A stretch of DNA of 36,064 nucleotides from Candidatus Spechtbacteria bacterium SB0662_bin_43 (GCA_009839835.1 VXOY01000014.1:1-36064), one strand, 5' to 3'; shown: positions 17,160 through 28,576, counted from the stretch's first letter. Translations and numbers: made by a program. The notes: generated by a model not told the origin, from the letters alone.

Positions 17160-20100
17160 CTAATTCAGAACAGGTGCTTCGTATCCATTTCGGTTTGTTT
17201 CATTCATTTCAATAAGTCCTTCCTGTGTATATTGTGTTGCAATTCTTTGAGCCTCTTCCTTGTCCACAATCTCACCAGACAAACGAAGATATATGTACCA
17301 TTCCTGGAATGTCGGAACACTCGCAATAGTACCATCATCATTATATTCTGGTCTTGGAGGTCTTATAGTATATATATCATTACGGAATAAACCCGTTAAA
17401 TCCCTAAATCCTTGTGCTCGCACAAGATTTTCACGGATAAACTCAAAATCTTCCTCTGCTTGAATAACTCCACTTGTTCTATAATCAATAAGCTCATCCA
17501 TAGCAGTTGCCATACCGTCAATATTGCCATCATTTTTCGCTGAGTAATAATCACGCATAACAGATACTATATCTCTATTATATAGTTCTTCCAATATAGA
17601 ACGCTGAATTGCCTCTTCTGCAGGGGCATCTCCATGAAACGACTTAAATAGAAAATTAAAGAACGCACTACCTTCAATCGGTCTATCACTTCTTATTATT
17701 TCTTCTCCTAATGCTTGTCTTACCATATCAACACCAGTAAATAGAGTATCACCAAAACCTCCTAAATACGCATCAGTAAATGTCTTTGCTTTTCCAGCTG
17801 TGTTCAAAAGCGGCCAGGCATCGTAACCAAAAACTTCATTATATATATCTGCTACCTCTTTTCCCAATTCCCACTCTGTCTCATTATTTGCTTTTTGTAT
17901 CCTAAATAAATTATCTTCTGGAATACCAGTACGTGAAAAATCTTTAGGAGAAATAAAACCATTGTGCCATGCAATGTTTGATAGATTTTGAAATATTGGT
18001 TTCAGTGCCGTTGGAGATATTTTACTCAAGAAATCACCCTCACTCAAAGGATTCACTGAGTCATAAGAAAATCTTGGAAGCTTACTTAATCTCTCAATGA
18101 ATTGTGCGTCTGAAGATTTACCTACCTCTAAATCCTTTATCATTCTTCCTATCTCAAGAAATATAGCACCCTCATGTGTGATAGGAAACTTCAAACGATT
18201 CCTATCTTCATCTCTTATTATATTTACATATCTTTTATACTCAAATGGCTTTGCTCTTCTCAAATCATCATCCCAACCTGGAGCAACATCGTCATTTAGT
18301 TCATGTTCAAGAGTAGCACCACCATATCCAAGAGCAATATATGCCACAAGACCCGTTGTAGTCCCTGCTGTTAATAGAAGACGTTGATTACTCTGAACGC
18401 CTGCATTCAAGAATGCGTGAGTTCCAGAAAGACCACGAATTGAATAAGGAATTGTTATATCAACAGGAGGAATTGCATTAAGTACTGGTTTTGTACTTCT
18501 TGGTATTTGTATTCTTCTTCCAGAAATACCACTTCCTCTTGTTAAGAAATTTACTGTTGCCTCAAGTCCTGCTTGCCGTGCCTGCTCTATCGTTGCTCCT
18601 TGAGACAATGCAACTTGAAATGCGGTGAATCGTGCGACATTCTCAAGGTATCCACTCATCACATAAAGTGAATTAACGACACCTTTTGTGCCTCTTCTGG
18701 CAAGAGCTCTTGAACCTGGTTGTCTTGACCTTAATACATCGTCAAACTGTCCACTTATTATATCTTGACTTTGACGTCTCAAATCATGTATTACACCTCC
18801 TATCTCACCACCAACACTCCTAAATAACTCTGCTCGTGATTGCAACTTCCCTGCATACGGTATATTTCTTGCAGTTGATGGCAATGCAAGACCAACTGCT
18901 GAAAAAGGATAGTAAACCAATGACTGCAAAGCAGCCTTTTTACCATGTATTGCTGAAATATTTACCATCATTGTTATAAGGTCTTTAGTAATGTTGGCAA
19001 GAAAGAACGCAGGGTTTCTTGTAGTATAGTTAACAGCCATTATCCTTGCAGCATGTGTTGCGAGAAGTATAACATTTTCAACATCAGCTCTCGGTACTTG
19101 ACCAAGTGCTCTTTCAAGAAATGGGTCTGTTACTTTAAACACTACTCTATTTCCATCCCTGAGATAACTATAATATCCCTCTTTATTCTTATAGCTTCTA
19201 TTGAATTCTCTGTCTAATACATCCCTTTTTACAATTTGTATTTTATCTGCAAGCAATCCTTCTCTTGCACTCAATAAATTATCCAAACGAACACCAACCT
19301 CATTAACTTCCTTTCTTGCTATCGCAACATTACGAGCATTGATTGAAGCACCAACAACATCTACAACCCTTCTATCGCTCCCCTTTGCCCTTCTTAATAT
19401 GTCATCTGAAGCATTAAATAATTCTGTTGCAAAGTTCCTATCTCTTTCAATTTCTCTTCTTAATGGAACATAATGGTCTGTTGCAGTAGAAATATTCAAA
19501 AACTCGTCATCACGAAGAAGACCGTAATCTCTCAAGAATGTAAGCGTCTCACGATTAAACTCATATAATTTTGTAGCAAAGTTCTCAAAATAGTTTTCAC
19601 CGTATTTTTCGTTTAGTTCTCCAATCCTGATTTCAGCTTCTCCATCCGTAAGACCAGCACCTCTTTTCGTGTTTGTACTTCTATTATATGAAGGAGCTCT
19701 TCTTGCTTGAAGATATGAATTCAAATCTTGCTGGAACTCTTCAAAACTTATACGTGAAACTCTATCACGACCTGCATTATAGTTATTAAATAATGAAACC
19801 TCATCTGCAACAAAATCATCCACAGCAACCTTCACTTTTTCTGTTTCAGCAGCAAGAATTGAACGAAGAACTTGGTGATGAATATAAGGATTCAAATCGT
19901 CTGGAAGAACAGGAATGCCTAAATCAGTCATTGCTTCATAAACTGAACGTGCTTCTCCTATTAAACGATTTTGAGTTGCCTCTGTAACCGAAAGACGAGC
20001 ATCTGTTAACGCCTTTTGTATCCGTGTTCCAAGAACAGAAGCAATATCCTCAGCCCTATTACCTCTCAAAAAGAAGTTTCTTCCCACCGTTGAATCAACT

Positions 20101-22631
20101 GGTAGATTACTTTGTATATTACCAACCTCTTCTACCATATCGTATATACTTTCTAATTGTTGTTCTGGGGTATTGCCAAGATTATTTATCTCTCTATTAA
20201 ACGCATTAAGAACTGTTGTATCTTGTGTATTCTCTGTATTCCTTAAATTATTTATCTCTCTCGTTTTCTGACCATACTCTCTAATATAACTTGACATTTC
20301 TGTAACCTCCTCTCTTGTCATATCAAGGTCTTTTGAAAACCTTCTAAAGTGATTTTCAAATCTCTGTCCAAGTTTTTGTGGTGTTAGGTTTGCCAACTCT
20401 ACTTCTCTTTGTAGTTCAAGTAAATTATCCAATTCTTGTTCAAGTGTTCTAATTCTTCCCGGGATACCCTCGCGAGCAAGCCTGTTGAAATGCAATAGTG
20501 CGGAATACTCTGGGTCTAATGGGTTCAACCTTGTCAACTCATCGTCTAACTCAAATAGTCTGTCCCGTAATGTTTTACTTTCTTCTGTAACTTCCCTTAT
20601 TGACCTTTGTAATGCTCCAGGCTCACCACGTTGTCTTATAGTATTATCAATAATATCTGAATGTGCACGCTGCGTCCTTACGAGTTCTCGTATCCTATCA
20701 ATAGCTTCATTCCTTTCAATACTTATAGATTCTCTGTTATATACTATCCTTCTTTCAGCCTCTATTTCTTCTTCAATCCTTCTTATGTTTCTTCTTGCAT
20801 TTCGTTCTATTGTACGACTTCTACCGACTGGCGGAACAATAACACTTTGTCTTGCTGAATCGGCCGATTCAGTTGCTAATCTCAAAAAACCTTCAACACT
20901 TCTTCTTGTTTGTCTGCTCTTCTTAAACAATAATCGTGTTAATTTAGCAGAAACTTGTTGTCTTTCAAGCTCTTTTGTAACCACTGCTAAATGCTGATAT
21001 AAGTGTCTGCTATTATTTAGCAACAAGTCGTCTCTAAATAGATTTATATACATATCTGCTCCATTCTTTTGTATATATGATTGAAAATCTGCTCTACTTG
21101 AAAATCTTGTCCCTATAGCATTTACCATTGAACGTAATGAATTTGGAATTTTTGCTTGACGTAATGCTTCTTGAGATAATCTACTCTTTGCTATTGCTCG
21201 TGCAGTATTTTGTACCTGTGAAGTATGACCACTAAATACACCCTCTTGCACTGCTTTATCTATGTTATATACATACTGAAGATTTCTATCTAACTGTTGT
21301 GGAGACAAATGTTTAACCCTATCAACAATTGCCTTATTGATAAAGTTCCCAATCTCGTCTGAGTTGCTCATTCCTGATATTTTTCTTGCAAGGTCATCTA
21401 ATCTATAGCTATCAAGAATAATACCACCACCATTTTCAGTTAATATTCTCTTTATAATACTTGTATCTGTACTCGTTGCCATTTCTTTATAGAGGTTATC
21501 TCTCAATGTCATTTTATTTATATCCCCAATAGCATCAACAGTTGGTAACAATGATGTTTGCTGTCTTACTAACTGCGTTAACCCAGACCTTGATAAGTAT
21601 CCTCCGAGTTGATATATACCCACAGCATCGTATGCCTCTAATCCACCAATCAGTATTTCACCAGCCACTGCTCCGCTCCCTCTTATATACGTTGATTTTC
21701 CTAATGGATACACACCTGTTCTTTCTGGGTCATACAAATCTAAAAGTTCATCTTTCAATATATTATCAACAAAGTCAGTACCTAAAATAGAGTTTGTTAT
21801 ATCAGTATCTGCTGTTATTTCATCTATTTGCGCACTCCTTAATAAATCAGCCCAGTTTTGACCTAATCCAAGTGTCTCTGTTATATCAGCTGCTGCTTCT
21901 GTTAACGTATTATTGGCAGATAAAAATGCTGATGTTGCAGCTCTTGCTGCATTACCATAAAAAGTTGACAACCTTATACCACCTTCTTCTTCTCGTCCTT
22001 GTCTTTGTATTATTTCACTTGGCGATATTAAATCACCACTTGAAGTACCTTGAACCAATTGACTACCTACTCCACTCGCTGCACCTGCTTGCACAGCTCC
22101 ACCAACATCAAGAAGACCATCTGGTTGTTCTTGTGTTACTTGCTCTGGTTGTTGAACTACGTGTCTTTCTACTGGAGTTATAAGTCGCAATAATCTATCA
22201 TTTGCACCAGTAACTCCTCCTTCTACATCACGCAGCGTTTCAAGAATCTCGGCCGTAGATGGTATATTCGTTATTATAGGAGAACCAAATGTAGTGAGCC
22301 TGTGCTCCAAAAAAGTAGTATCCTCTGAAACACCGTAGGCATCTGTCAATCTACTCCTTAATCTCCTTGCTGTCATTTCAAGTTGACCCTGTCTCACAGT
22401 CGCTCCACGAGATTGTTGTTCTTGTGCCTGTTCTATTACATTTGAAGGAGTATTAAGCACATTATTCTCTACAAAAGTTCTCGTTGTATCTCTTGCGAGA
22501 CCAGCCATAAAGAAACTATTTTGCGTATGGGCAACCGAAGAACCTCTTGATATTTCATCTAAAGATAGAGGTCTTCCCACCTCATATTGTGTAACACCGT
22601 ATGCTTTTAGTATTTGATTTAAATCTGCCAT
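17160..22631 (-). CDS. Large internal virion/DNA-ejection-type protein (1823 aa)
   Basis: Size, position, coiled-coil Arg/Glu-rich central region; YTTRNPAFFLANITKDLITMMVNIS... segment typical of large polyvalent phage proteins. Confidence 0.65.
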   Translation of the reverse strand: MADLNQILKAYGVTQYEVGRPLSLDEISRGSSVAHTQNSFFMAGLARDTTRTFVENNVLNTPSNVIEQAQEQQSRGATVRQGQLEMTARRLRSRLTDAYGVSEDTTFLEHRLTTFGSPIITNIPSTAEILETLRDVEGGVTGANDRLLRLITPVERHVVQQPEQVTQEQPDGLLDVGGAVQAGAASGVGSQLVQGTSSGDLISPSEIIQRQGREEEGGIRLSTFYGNAARAATSAFLSANNTLTEAAADITETLGLGQNWADLLRSAQIDEITADTDITNSILGTDFVDNILKDELLDLYDPERTGVYPLGKSTYIRGSGAVAGEILIGGLEAYDAVGIYQLGGYLSRSGLTQLVRQQTSLLPTVDAIGDINKMTLRDNLYKEMATSTDTSIIKRILTENGGGIILDSYRLDDLARKISGMSNSDEIGNFINKAIVDRVKHLSPQQLDRNLQYVYNIDKAVQEGVFSGHTSQVQNTARAIAKSRLSQEALRQAKIPNSLRSMVNAIGTRFSSRADFQSYIQKNGADMYINLFRDDLLLNNSRHLYQHLAVVTKELERQQVSAKLTRLLFKKSRQTRRSVEGFLRLATESADSARQSVIVPPVGRSRTIERNARRNIRRIEEEIEAERRIVYNRESISIERNEAIDRIRELVRTQRAHSDIIDNTIRQRGEPGALQRSIREVTEESKTLRDRLFELDDELTRLNPLDPEYSALLHFNRLAREGIPGRIRTLEQELDNLLELQREVELANLTPQKLGQRFENHFRRFSKDLDMTREEVTEMSSYIREYGQKTREINNLRNTENTQDTTVLNAFNREINNLGNTPEQQLESIYDMVEEVGNIQSNLPVDSTVGRNFFLRGNRAEDIASVLGTRIQKALTDARLSVTEATQNRLIGEARSVYEAMTDLGIPVLPDDLNPYIHHQVLRSILAAETEKVKVAVDDFVADEVSLFNNYNAGRDRVSRISFEEFQQDLNSYLQARRAPSYNRSTNTKRGAGLTDGEAEIRIGELNEKYGENYFENFATKLYEFNRETLTFLRDYGLLRDDEFLNISTATDHYVPLRREIERDRNFATELFNASDDILRRAKGSDRRVVDVVGASINARNVAIARKEVNEVGVRLDNLLSAREGLLADKIQIVKRDVLDREFNRSYKNKEGYYSYLRDGNRVVFKVTDPFLERALGQVPRADVENVILLATHAARIMAVNYTTRNPAFFLANITKDLITMMVNISAIHGKKAALQSLVYYPFSAVGLALPSTARNIPYAGKLQSRAELFRSVGGEIGGVIHDLRRQSQDIISGQFDDVLRSRQPGSRALARRGTKGVVNSLYVMSGYLENVARFTAFQVALSQGATIEQARQAGLEATVNFLTRGSGISGRRIQIPRSTKPVLNAIPPVDITIPYSIRGLSGTHAFLNAGVQSNQRLLLTAGTTTGLVAYIALGYGGATLEHELNDDVAPGWDDDLRRAKPFEYKRYVNIIRDEDRNRLKFPITHEGAIFLEIGRMIKDLEVGKSSDAQFIERLSKLPRFSYDSVNPLSEGDFLSKISPTALKPIFQNLSNIAWHNGFISPKDFSRTGIPEDNLFRIQKANNETEWELGKEVADIYNEVFGYDAWPLLNTAGKAKTFTDAYLGGFGDTLFTGVDMVRQALGEEIIRSDRPIEGSAFFNFLFKSFHGDAPAEEAIQRSILEELYNRDIVSVMRDYYSAKNDGNIDGMATAMDELIDYRTSGVIQAEEDFEFIRENLVRAQGFRDLTGLFRNDIYTIRPPRPEYNDDGTIASVPTFQEWYIYLRLSGEIVDKEEAQRIATQYTQEGLIEMNETNRNGYEAPVLN

Positions 22632-22640
22632 GTAATCAAT

Positions 22641-24839
22641 CTAACCTCCAAGTCCCAAACGTACTCCTACAGTCCACCTTCTAAAGTCGCCAGTTTCATC
22701 ATAAATCTCTCTTGCTGCACTGAGATTATTCTCTTCGTTATTCAACCAAGTCCTCATTTGTGTCCTTGTTGCATTTGCATTACCCATTAAACCCCTAACT
22801 AATTCAGCAACTGCTGAATCACCAATATTTATTTGCATAAGACCAACAGAATACTCATTACCAACATTTCTTAATGCTGTTCTGTTTCCTTCACTTTCAC
22901 CTTCCATTATAGCCAAAACATCATTTACAACATACGATGGAAATGCTTGCGATACAGCAGACCTGTGTCTTTCTACTGCTCTTGAAATAGGAACCGTAGC
23001 ACCAGTAGATATGTTTACTTGTTCTCTCGTACCACTTGCTGGTTGACTATTTTCTATCAATTCATCTATCTGTCCCCTTGTTTGTGTTTCACCCCTTACT
23101 TGATTTTGAGTCTGCCTTTGTTGTTCAGCCCTATCAAGAATATCTCTATTTTCTTCTGCACGTGTTGTTGTAGTTGTTGTTACAGGTCTTTCTTCAGGTT
23201 GTGCTATTCTCTTCCAATTATTGTATGCAGAAATCCAAATATTAGGTCTTGCTTCTATATCCTGTATAACATCTGTAGCACTTCTATACGTTCCCGTATT
23301 ACGCAATATCTCGTATCTCAAAAACTGACCAATATCATTAGCATCTCCAAATCTAACTTCTATTTGACCAGTGGGACTTTGAAATAGCTGCCTCTCTCCT
23401 CTTCCCGTTCCAATACTTGAAATAATATCTTCGTTCGTAAATACATCTTGGTATATATTTCTTATTAAGTAGTCTTCATAAATTTGCTGTGCCCTCTGTC
23501 GTGCTCGCTCTCTCGCTCTTGCACCTTCTCGTTGCGATTCATCTCTATATGTAGGGTCTGAATTTATCTCAGATATAATATTTGTCGCAAGCATTTCTGT
23601 TACTTGACTTGGTATTGATACACCTGATAAATCTTGAAGTATATTTCTATTTGTTCTATCATTTGATACCTGCTCTGGTTCTAAATCTGAAGGAAAACTG
23701 ACCTCCTCCCCCGTTCTTCTATCTATTCCTGTATATGTTACATTACCGTTCTCATCTACTCTATATCCCCCACCAATAACGCTTACATTATTTCCTGATT
23801 GATTTGGTAAAATATTAAACCCTTCTGGCGGACTCACAACAATATTTCTTCCAGTTGCCCTATCATAAAGAAGCATACCAGATACATTACCATCGTCATC
23901 TACCAATGTTCCAAGAGGAAAAAAGTTTGTCCTATCCCCAGTCTCTCCTACAAGAGCTCCAGAGTTTGCGAGGAATTCAACCATCTCTGGTAAGAATTCA
24001 GCATTCCCATACAAACTCTCACTCAGTGGTGTAAGTGCATCTGTGAGTGATGTCGGTATTTGGTCAAATGTAACACCAGCAGCAACTGCCTGTGCAATTC
24101 TATCCATTACATAATCAGCTTGTGCTTGATTAAATGCTTGTTGTCTTTGTGCAATCTCAATATTTCTCAATTGAACATTCTGTTGTAACTCATATAATCG
24201 TATAAACCTATCTACTCCAGCGTTATATGCTGCAAGTTCGTTTTGATATGTCTGTTGACCCAATTGAACAAGAGAATTTACCAGATTCGTTCGTGATACT
24301 ATTTGTGATTGTATAAATTGTCGTTCTCTCAATAGAGCACCCCTCCTCTCATCTGCATTACGCTGAAGCTGTTGTGTTTCAGCATTGATTATATCAAGAG
24401 GGGCAAGCCTATTCCTGGTTGTCGCAATAGCACCTCTTACATCTGCATCAAACGTTCCAATCTCTGAATCCAAGACACTTAACTGGTCATTAAGTGATTG
24501 TATTCCAGCCTCATCATACAATCGTTGTGCCTCCTGGAGTGCATCATATACAGGAGGTGCTTGAAGTTGCTCCATAGCAGTAAATAACTCATCGTCTTGA
24601 GTTGTAGTCTCTTCAAGTTCCCTCGCAAACGTTGGCTCTTCTTCCTGACCAACAGGAATTGCTTCATTTATATTCTGTGTCTCAAGCGTTAGCTCTTGGT
24701 CTAATGGGTCTGGTTGAATAGTGGAAGGAACTGGAACAGGGGGAAGTTCAGGAAGTGGAAGAGCTGGAGCAGCCTCCTGTCGTTCACGCTGATTTTGTTG
24801 AGTTGTTATGGGGGGTAGGTCTCTTCTGAATGGTGGCAT
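22641..24839 (-). CDS. Internal virion protein with C-terminal lytic-transglycosylase-like domain
   Basis: Q-rich coiled coil; C-terminal IMEGESEGNRTALRNVGNEYSVGLMQINIGDSA (SLT-like). Confidence 0.75.
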   Translation of the reverse strand: MPPFRRDLPPITTQQNQRERQEAAPALPLPELPPVPVPSTIQPDPLDQELTLETQNINEAIPVGQEEEPTFARELEETTTQDDELFTAMEQLQAPPVYDALQEAQRLYDEAGIQSLNDQLSVLDSEIGTFDADVRGAIATTRNRLAPLDIINAETQQLQRNADERRGALLRERQFIQSQIVSRTNLVNSLVQLGQQTYQNELAAYNAGVDRFIRLYELQQNVQLRNIEIAQRQQAFNQAQADYVMDRIAQAVAAGVTFDQIPTSLTDALTPLSESLYGNAEFLPEMVEFLANSGALVGETGDRTNFFPLGTLVDDDGNVSGMLLYDRATGRNIVVSPPEGFNILPNQSGNNVSVIGGGYRVDENGNVTYTGIDRRTGEEVSFPSDLEPEQVSNDRTNRNILQDLSGVSIPSQVTEMLATNIISEINSDPTYRDESQREGARARERARQRAQQIYEDYLIRNIYQDVFTNEDIISSIGTGRGERQLFQSPTGQIEVRFGDANDIGQFLRYEILRNTGTYRSATDVIQDIEARPNIWISAYNNWKRIAQPEERPVTTTTTTRAEENRDILDRAEQQRQTQNQVRGETQTRGQIDELIENSQPASGTREQVNISTGATVPISRAVERHRSAVSQAFPSYVVNDVLAIMEGESEGNRTALRNVGNEYSVGLMQINIGDSAVAELVRGLMGNANATRTQMRTWLNNEENNLSAAREIYDETGDFRRWTVGVRLGLGG

Positions 24840-24896
24840 AGTGGTGTCTTTTTATACTTTATTTTACCATAAAACAAAACAAAAAATACACCACTA
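24839..24896 (-). promoter_or_regulatory. Leader inverted repeat pairing with the start codon region of the 732-aa gene
   Basis: tagtggtgt (24839-24847) and acaccacta (24888-24896). Confidence 0.5.
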
Positions 24897-24933
24897 CAAG
24901 AGGCGTTATTGTGTATAAGTGAATATATATTTT

Positions 24934-24942
24934 ATTATATCA
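24934..24942 (-). promoter_or_regulatory. Extended -10 promoter TGATATAAT
   Basis: Minus-strand ATATGTGATATAATAAAAT. Confidence 0.5.
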
Positions 24943-25021
24943 CATATACCTCACAACAGTATGTCTTCTTCTCTGTGATTCACTCATCTTCTTTCGTGTC
25001 TCCATAGATTGCTTTCATTTT

Positions 25022-25219
25022 TTATTCTTTTTCTCTTTCAATCTCATCTAATAGCGGTTGTCTTTTGCCAAATTTTTTCTCATAATTTCCCTCAAAAACC
25101 TCACAAACATCTTTAAGAATATCGGTTACCCACCGCATATCTTTTTCTTCTACATACATCCTATAACAATGACTTTCATTACTCTCAAAAGCACTTAATC
25201 TAACACTTATTTTAGACAT
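25022..25219 (-). CDS. Hypothetical 65-aa protein
   Basis: ORF track. Confidence 0.55.
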   Translation of the reverse strand: MSKISVRLSAFESNESHCYRMYVEEKDMRWVTDILKDVCEVFEGNYEKKFGKRQPLLDEIEREKE

Positions 25220-25251
25220 AAAAATTATCTTTAATGATATTACAAATCATC

Positions 25252-25419
25252 CTACACTATTTTATTATTGATTGCAACCCCCCTACTACCGGTACGAACA
25301 TAAATAAGGGGTTCTACACGTGTATTGAGAACATTAGGAGATGGTTCAATATCCTCTGTTGCAAGTTCAGGGTTTCCTCTTCTTCTATCTTCTAAATCTA
25401 TTACTATTTCTTGAGGCAT
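25252..25419 (-). CDS. 55-aa hypothetical protein (MPQEIVIDLEDRRRGNPELATEDIEPSPNVLNTRVEPLIYVRTGSRGVAINNKIV)
   Basis: Manual translation, absent from the ORF track; TAATATG junction. Confidence 0.65.
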   Translation of the reverse strand: MPQEIVIDLEDRRRGNPELATEDIEPSPNVLNTRVEPLIYVRTGSRGVAINNKIV

Positions 25420-25420
25420 A

Positions 25421-27442
25421 TTAGTATTCCAAATTAAATGAAACTAACTTGTATTTCTTCGTTCCAGCTATCGTTACAATAAAACGAAACGCAATATCTT
25501 CTTGTATTTTGGTACATTCATATATTTTCTTATTCCTTCCAAAACCACCAAGAACATTTAGTGGAACAGATGAGCCTGTAACAATTTGCTTTACAGCAAT
25601 CCTCGTCTCGCCAAGCGGTTCTAAAAATTCCAAATAAAACTTCGCTGGCTTCAATGACCTTGCATTATTTACACTTATCACACGAGTTGTAAAACTTGCA
25701 TCTGCGTATCCATCACCCTCTACTCTAAATGTGGTATCTGTTGCAACACCGACCTCTCCACCAAAAGTAGTCAATGCACGAATGTAATTTGTTCCTGTAC
25801 TAATATCCTCGTGTTCTATATTGAAAATTAAACTTTGACCATTTTGAAATACAGAATATATCCTCCTACCAACAGCAAATAGTGTTAGCCCATGCCTTCT
25901 TATTATATTACTTGGCAATATCTCACCCTCCTTAAATGAAGGTATCTTCTTTGCAAACTCTGAAGAGTATCCATTAAATCCGTATAACCTACCTTCTTCT
26001 CCTGTAGCAACAAGAACACCTGAACCAATAGGCATAAAAGCTGTTACTGATTTCTCTGGAATAGAAGCAGAAGAAGTCCAGGAAACATTTACAGTATCCC
26101 AAACAAATATGAGAGACTCGTCATCTATTCCATAAGCGTTTTGTGTTCCAATTAAGAGAGCATTTTGTATTTGAGAAAGAGCCCGTATCCTATACTCACC
26201 AAAAGTATCAAGACCTTTTCGTATAAATCCATCACCACGAACAGTAGCAACAACACTTGCGTCTCCAATATAGAGAATATCGTTTATTTGGTACATTGGG
26301 TGGAACTCACTATCTCCATTCAAGAAGAATCTCCACGCATCTTCTCGTGTGTCCCAATCCTCACCCTTTTCCCACCTTCCAATAGCGTTTCTTGTTGTGT
26401 AATAAATATAATCCCCATACTGTCTTGCTTCAATAAAATCACTTTCAACAGTGAAATCATACGTAACAGAATTAGATAAAGCAGTAATACTACCGAAGAA
26501 TACACTTCCCAAGTTAGTAGTCATTACTGTTGTTCCTGATATACCAATACCTCTGTATGTAGTATTTACAATCTCGTTATCATACGCTGAAGAATACGAG
26601 ATACCACCAGCTGACCCTTGTGTCGGATTTGCAAATTGCCCAAGAATCAACTTGTCGGAAGCACCAAATAAAATAGCATTCTCGTGAGCACCTATCCTTT
26701 CTACTGTCCCATCACTTATAGTGATAGTTAATTGAGTTCCTCCCCACGTTACAACACCATTAGCACCTATTGTTCCTGCTCTCATCTTATTATTTGAATA
26801 AAGAGCAAATACCTCTTTTGAGGTTGCCGCAATACCAAGAATAGTTGTATTACTATCACCTGCTGTAATATCTGACTCAGATGCTGTTCCTGTCGGTCTT
26901 CCCATCGTAGAGAGACGTTGCGTTACTAATTTAGTTCCCTTCACAGAGAACACATACGATTGATTTATTGCCACACCATTATACTCGCCATCTGGCAATG
27001 TATATGGTGTTGTATCAATCTCTACCCTTGAATCAACACCATCCAAATTAACATTCCCAAAAAGAAGTGTTGCACTTTGAGCATCAAGAGCAACAAAAAC
27101 CCTACCGTCTATATCAATGTCGTCAATCAAGTTAAATCCTGGCAACGATATTCCATTGTGAGACAAGAAATTGCCAACCGTAATAAATCCCCTGCCGTTA
27201 TACCTATATACGTGTTTGTTCTTAAAAAAGAATAACGATGAGTTAGCATATTCCTTGACTACACTTCTCAACTCACTATCATCTCTTGTTCCATATCTTA
27301 TAGATTCGGAGAACTTATTGTTTGGTGAAGCAATACCTATCTCGTCTTGCAGATTAAAACCCTCCAAAAAAGAGACCGTATGACGCTCTCCGAAGTAAGG
27401 ACTATCACTTAAACCCATTATATGCTGGGTGTACTTCGGCAT
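25421..27442 (-). CDS. Tail/structural protein, probably beta-propeller-like (673 aa)
   Basis: Repeated beta-rich blocks (IYYTTRNAIGRWEKGEDW, ILYIGDASVVATVRG, VLVATGEEGRLYGFNG); position among tail genes. Confidence 0.6.
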   Translation of the reverse strand: MPKYTQHIMGLSDSPYFGERHTVSFLEGFNLQDEIGIASPNNKFSESIRYGTRDDSELRSVVKEYANSSLFFFKNKHVYRYNGRGFITVGNFLSHNGISLPGFNLIDDIDIDGRVFVALDAQSATLLFGNVNLDGVDSRVEIDTTPYTLPDGEYNGVAINQSYVFSVKGTKLVTQRLSTMGRPTGTASESDITAGDSNTTILGIAATSKEVFALYSNNKMRAGTIGANGVVTWGGTQLTITISDGTVERIGAHENAILFGASDKLILGQFANPTQGSAGGISYSSAYDNEIVNTTYRGIGISGTTVMTTNLGSVFFGSITALSNSVTYDFTVESDFIEARQYGDYIYYTTRNAIGRWEKGEDWDTREDAWRFFLNGDSEFHPMYQINDILYIGDASVVATVRGDGFIRKGLDTFGEYRIRALSQIQNALLIGTQNAYGIDDESLIFVWDTVNVSWTSSASIPEKSVTAFMPIGSGVLVATGEEGRLYGFNGYSSEFAKKIPSFKEGEILPSNIIRRHGLTLFAVGRRIYSVFQNGQSLIFNIEHEDISTGTNYIRALTTFGGEVGVATDTTFRVEGDGYADASFTTRVISVNNARSLKPAKFYLEFLEPLGETRIAVKQIVTGSSVPLNVLGGFGRNKKIYECTKIQEDIAFRFIVTIAGTKKYKLVSFNLEY

Positions 27443-27443
27443 A

Positions 27444-28208
27444 TTATGTTAATAAATCCCTTCTTGCTCTCACACGTGGTGGACGAAGAACAGTTGTTCT
27501 GTTTCTCTTCTTCATATTCTGAATCATAAGTTCCACAGAACGTTCTGCTATTTGTTCTCTTGTAGTTATGTATCCAACCCTATAACTATTTTCGTCTGAG
27601 GATATTATCTCTGATATTACTGTATTCAAAAGTGCAGTGTGTGTTGTGCGTGGCAGAGACCCCTCAACAGTGCTCAAGTCTTCACTTATAGAAAAATCTT
27701 TGAGCTTATAGTTTGCTGGATATTTCTCATAAGAGATAATATATCCGTCTCCATCTTCTCCACCAAACGAGAAATCAGAAAGTATAAAAATATCGTTACC
27801 TTGAAATGAGTAACGAACCTCTTCTGGAAACCTACCTGCATATTCTTTTATCTGGTCTTCCGTTAACTCAACAATAGCTCCAATACCAGTGTCTTCTATT
27901 GCTGGATATATATTCCTTTCATTGCCACCAACAGAGAGGTTCAACACAACACGAGAAACTCCACCAATGGCATCATTGGGAAGTTCTATCTTTCTTTGGT
28001 TGAAATCCGTCTCCGTTGATGCAGTGAAACTTCCTCTTTCACTTGCAAGGAAATAATCTTTTGAAACACGATTTCGTATTCTCTCTGCCAATTCATCTTT
28101 CTTTTGATTTATAACAGAGATAAGTTCTTCCCTTGCTGTTTCAGAAGAAGCAGAATAATCATTACTTGTCAGGTTTTCAACTGATGCAATAAATGATTTA
28201 CCTACCAT
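27444..28208 (-). CDS. Putative head-tail adaptor
   Basis: Position downstream of the capsid gene; likely start MVGKSFIASV at 28208. Confidence 0.5.
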   Translation of the reverse strand: MVGKSFIASVENLTSNDYSASSETAREELISVINQKKDELAERIRNRVSKDYFLASERGSFTASTETDFNQRKIELPNDAIGGVSRVVLNLSVGGNERNIYPAIEDTGIGAIVELTEDQIKEYAGRFPEEVRYSFQGNDIFILSDFSFGGEDGDGYIISYEKYPANYKLKDFSISEDLSTVEGSLPRTTHTALLNTVISEIISSDENSYRVGYITTREQIAERSVELMIQNMKKRNRTTVLRPPRVRARRDLLT

Positions 28209-28548
28209 GTTGACTATACACTGGCTCGCCAAACTCTGCTTGCATTTCTCCTTCAAAGTCATCATGGTCTCCCATGTATCCTTTAATCATATCAACAAAG
28301 ACTGGCTTTAGCCTGTATTTTTTACCAACAACAACGTTGTTTAGAGTTTCTCCATTTAAGTTGAATGGAGGAAGCACAGCACCCTTCTCAACCTCTGAGT
28401 TTGGCTTCACGTAGTATTCAACCAAACCGTCATCACCTACATCCATAGGCGGTGCTTCAGGTGGAGCAACGTCATTCACTGGATTCATATCATCGTCAAC
28501 TCGTGGAGCAACGTCATTTCCATCTGCTAATCCAAATTCGTTATCCAT
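28198..28548 (-). CDS. Small acidic head-region protein
   Basis: ORF immediately downstream of the capsid gene; acidic, Pro-rich N-terminus. Confidence 0.6.
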   Translation of the reverse strand: MDNEFGLADGNDVAPRVDDDMNPVNDVAPPEAPPMDVGDDGLVEYYVKPNSEVEKGAVLPPFNLNGETLNNVVVGKKYRLKPVFVDMIKGYMGDHDDFEGEMQAEFGEPVYSQHGR

Positions 28549-28576
28549 AATAAATAAGATTTAATTGTAATACAGT

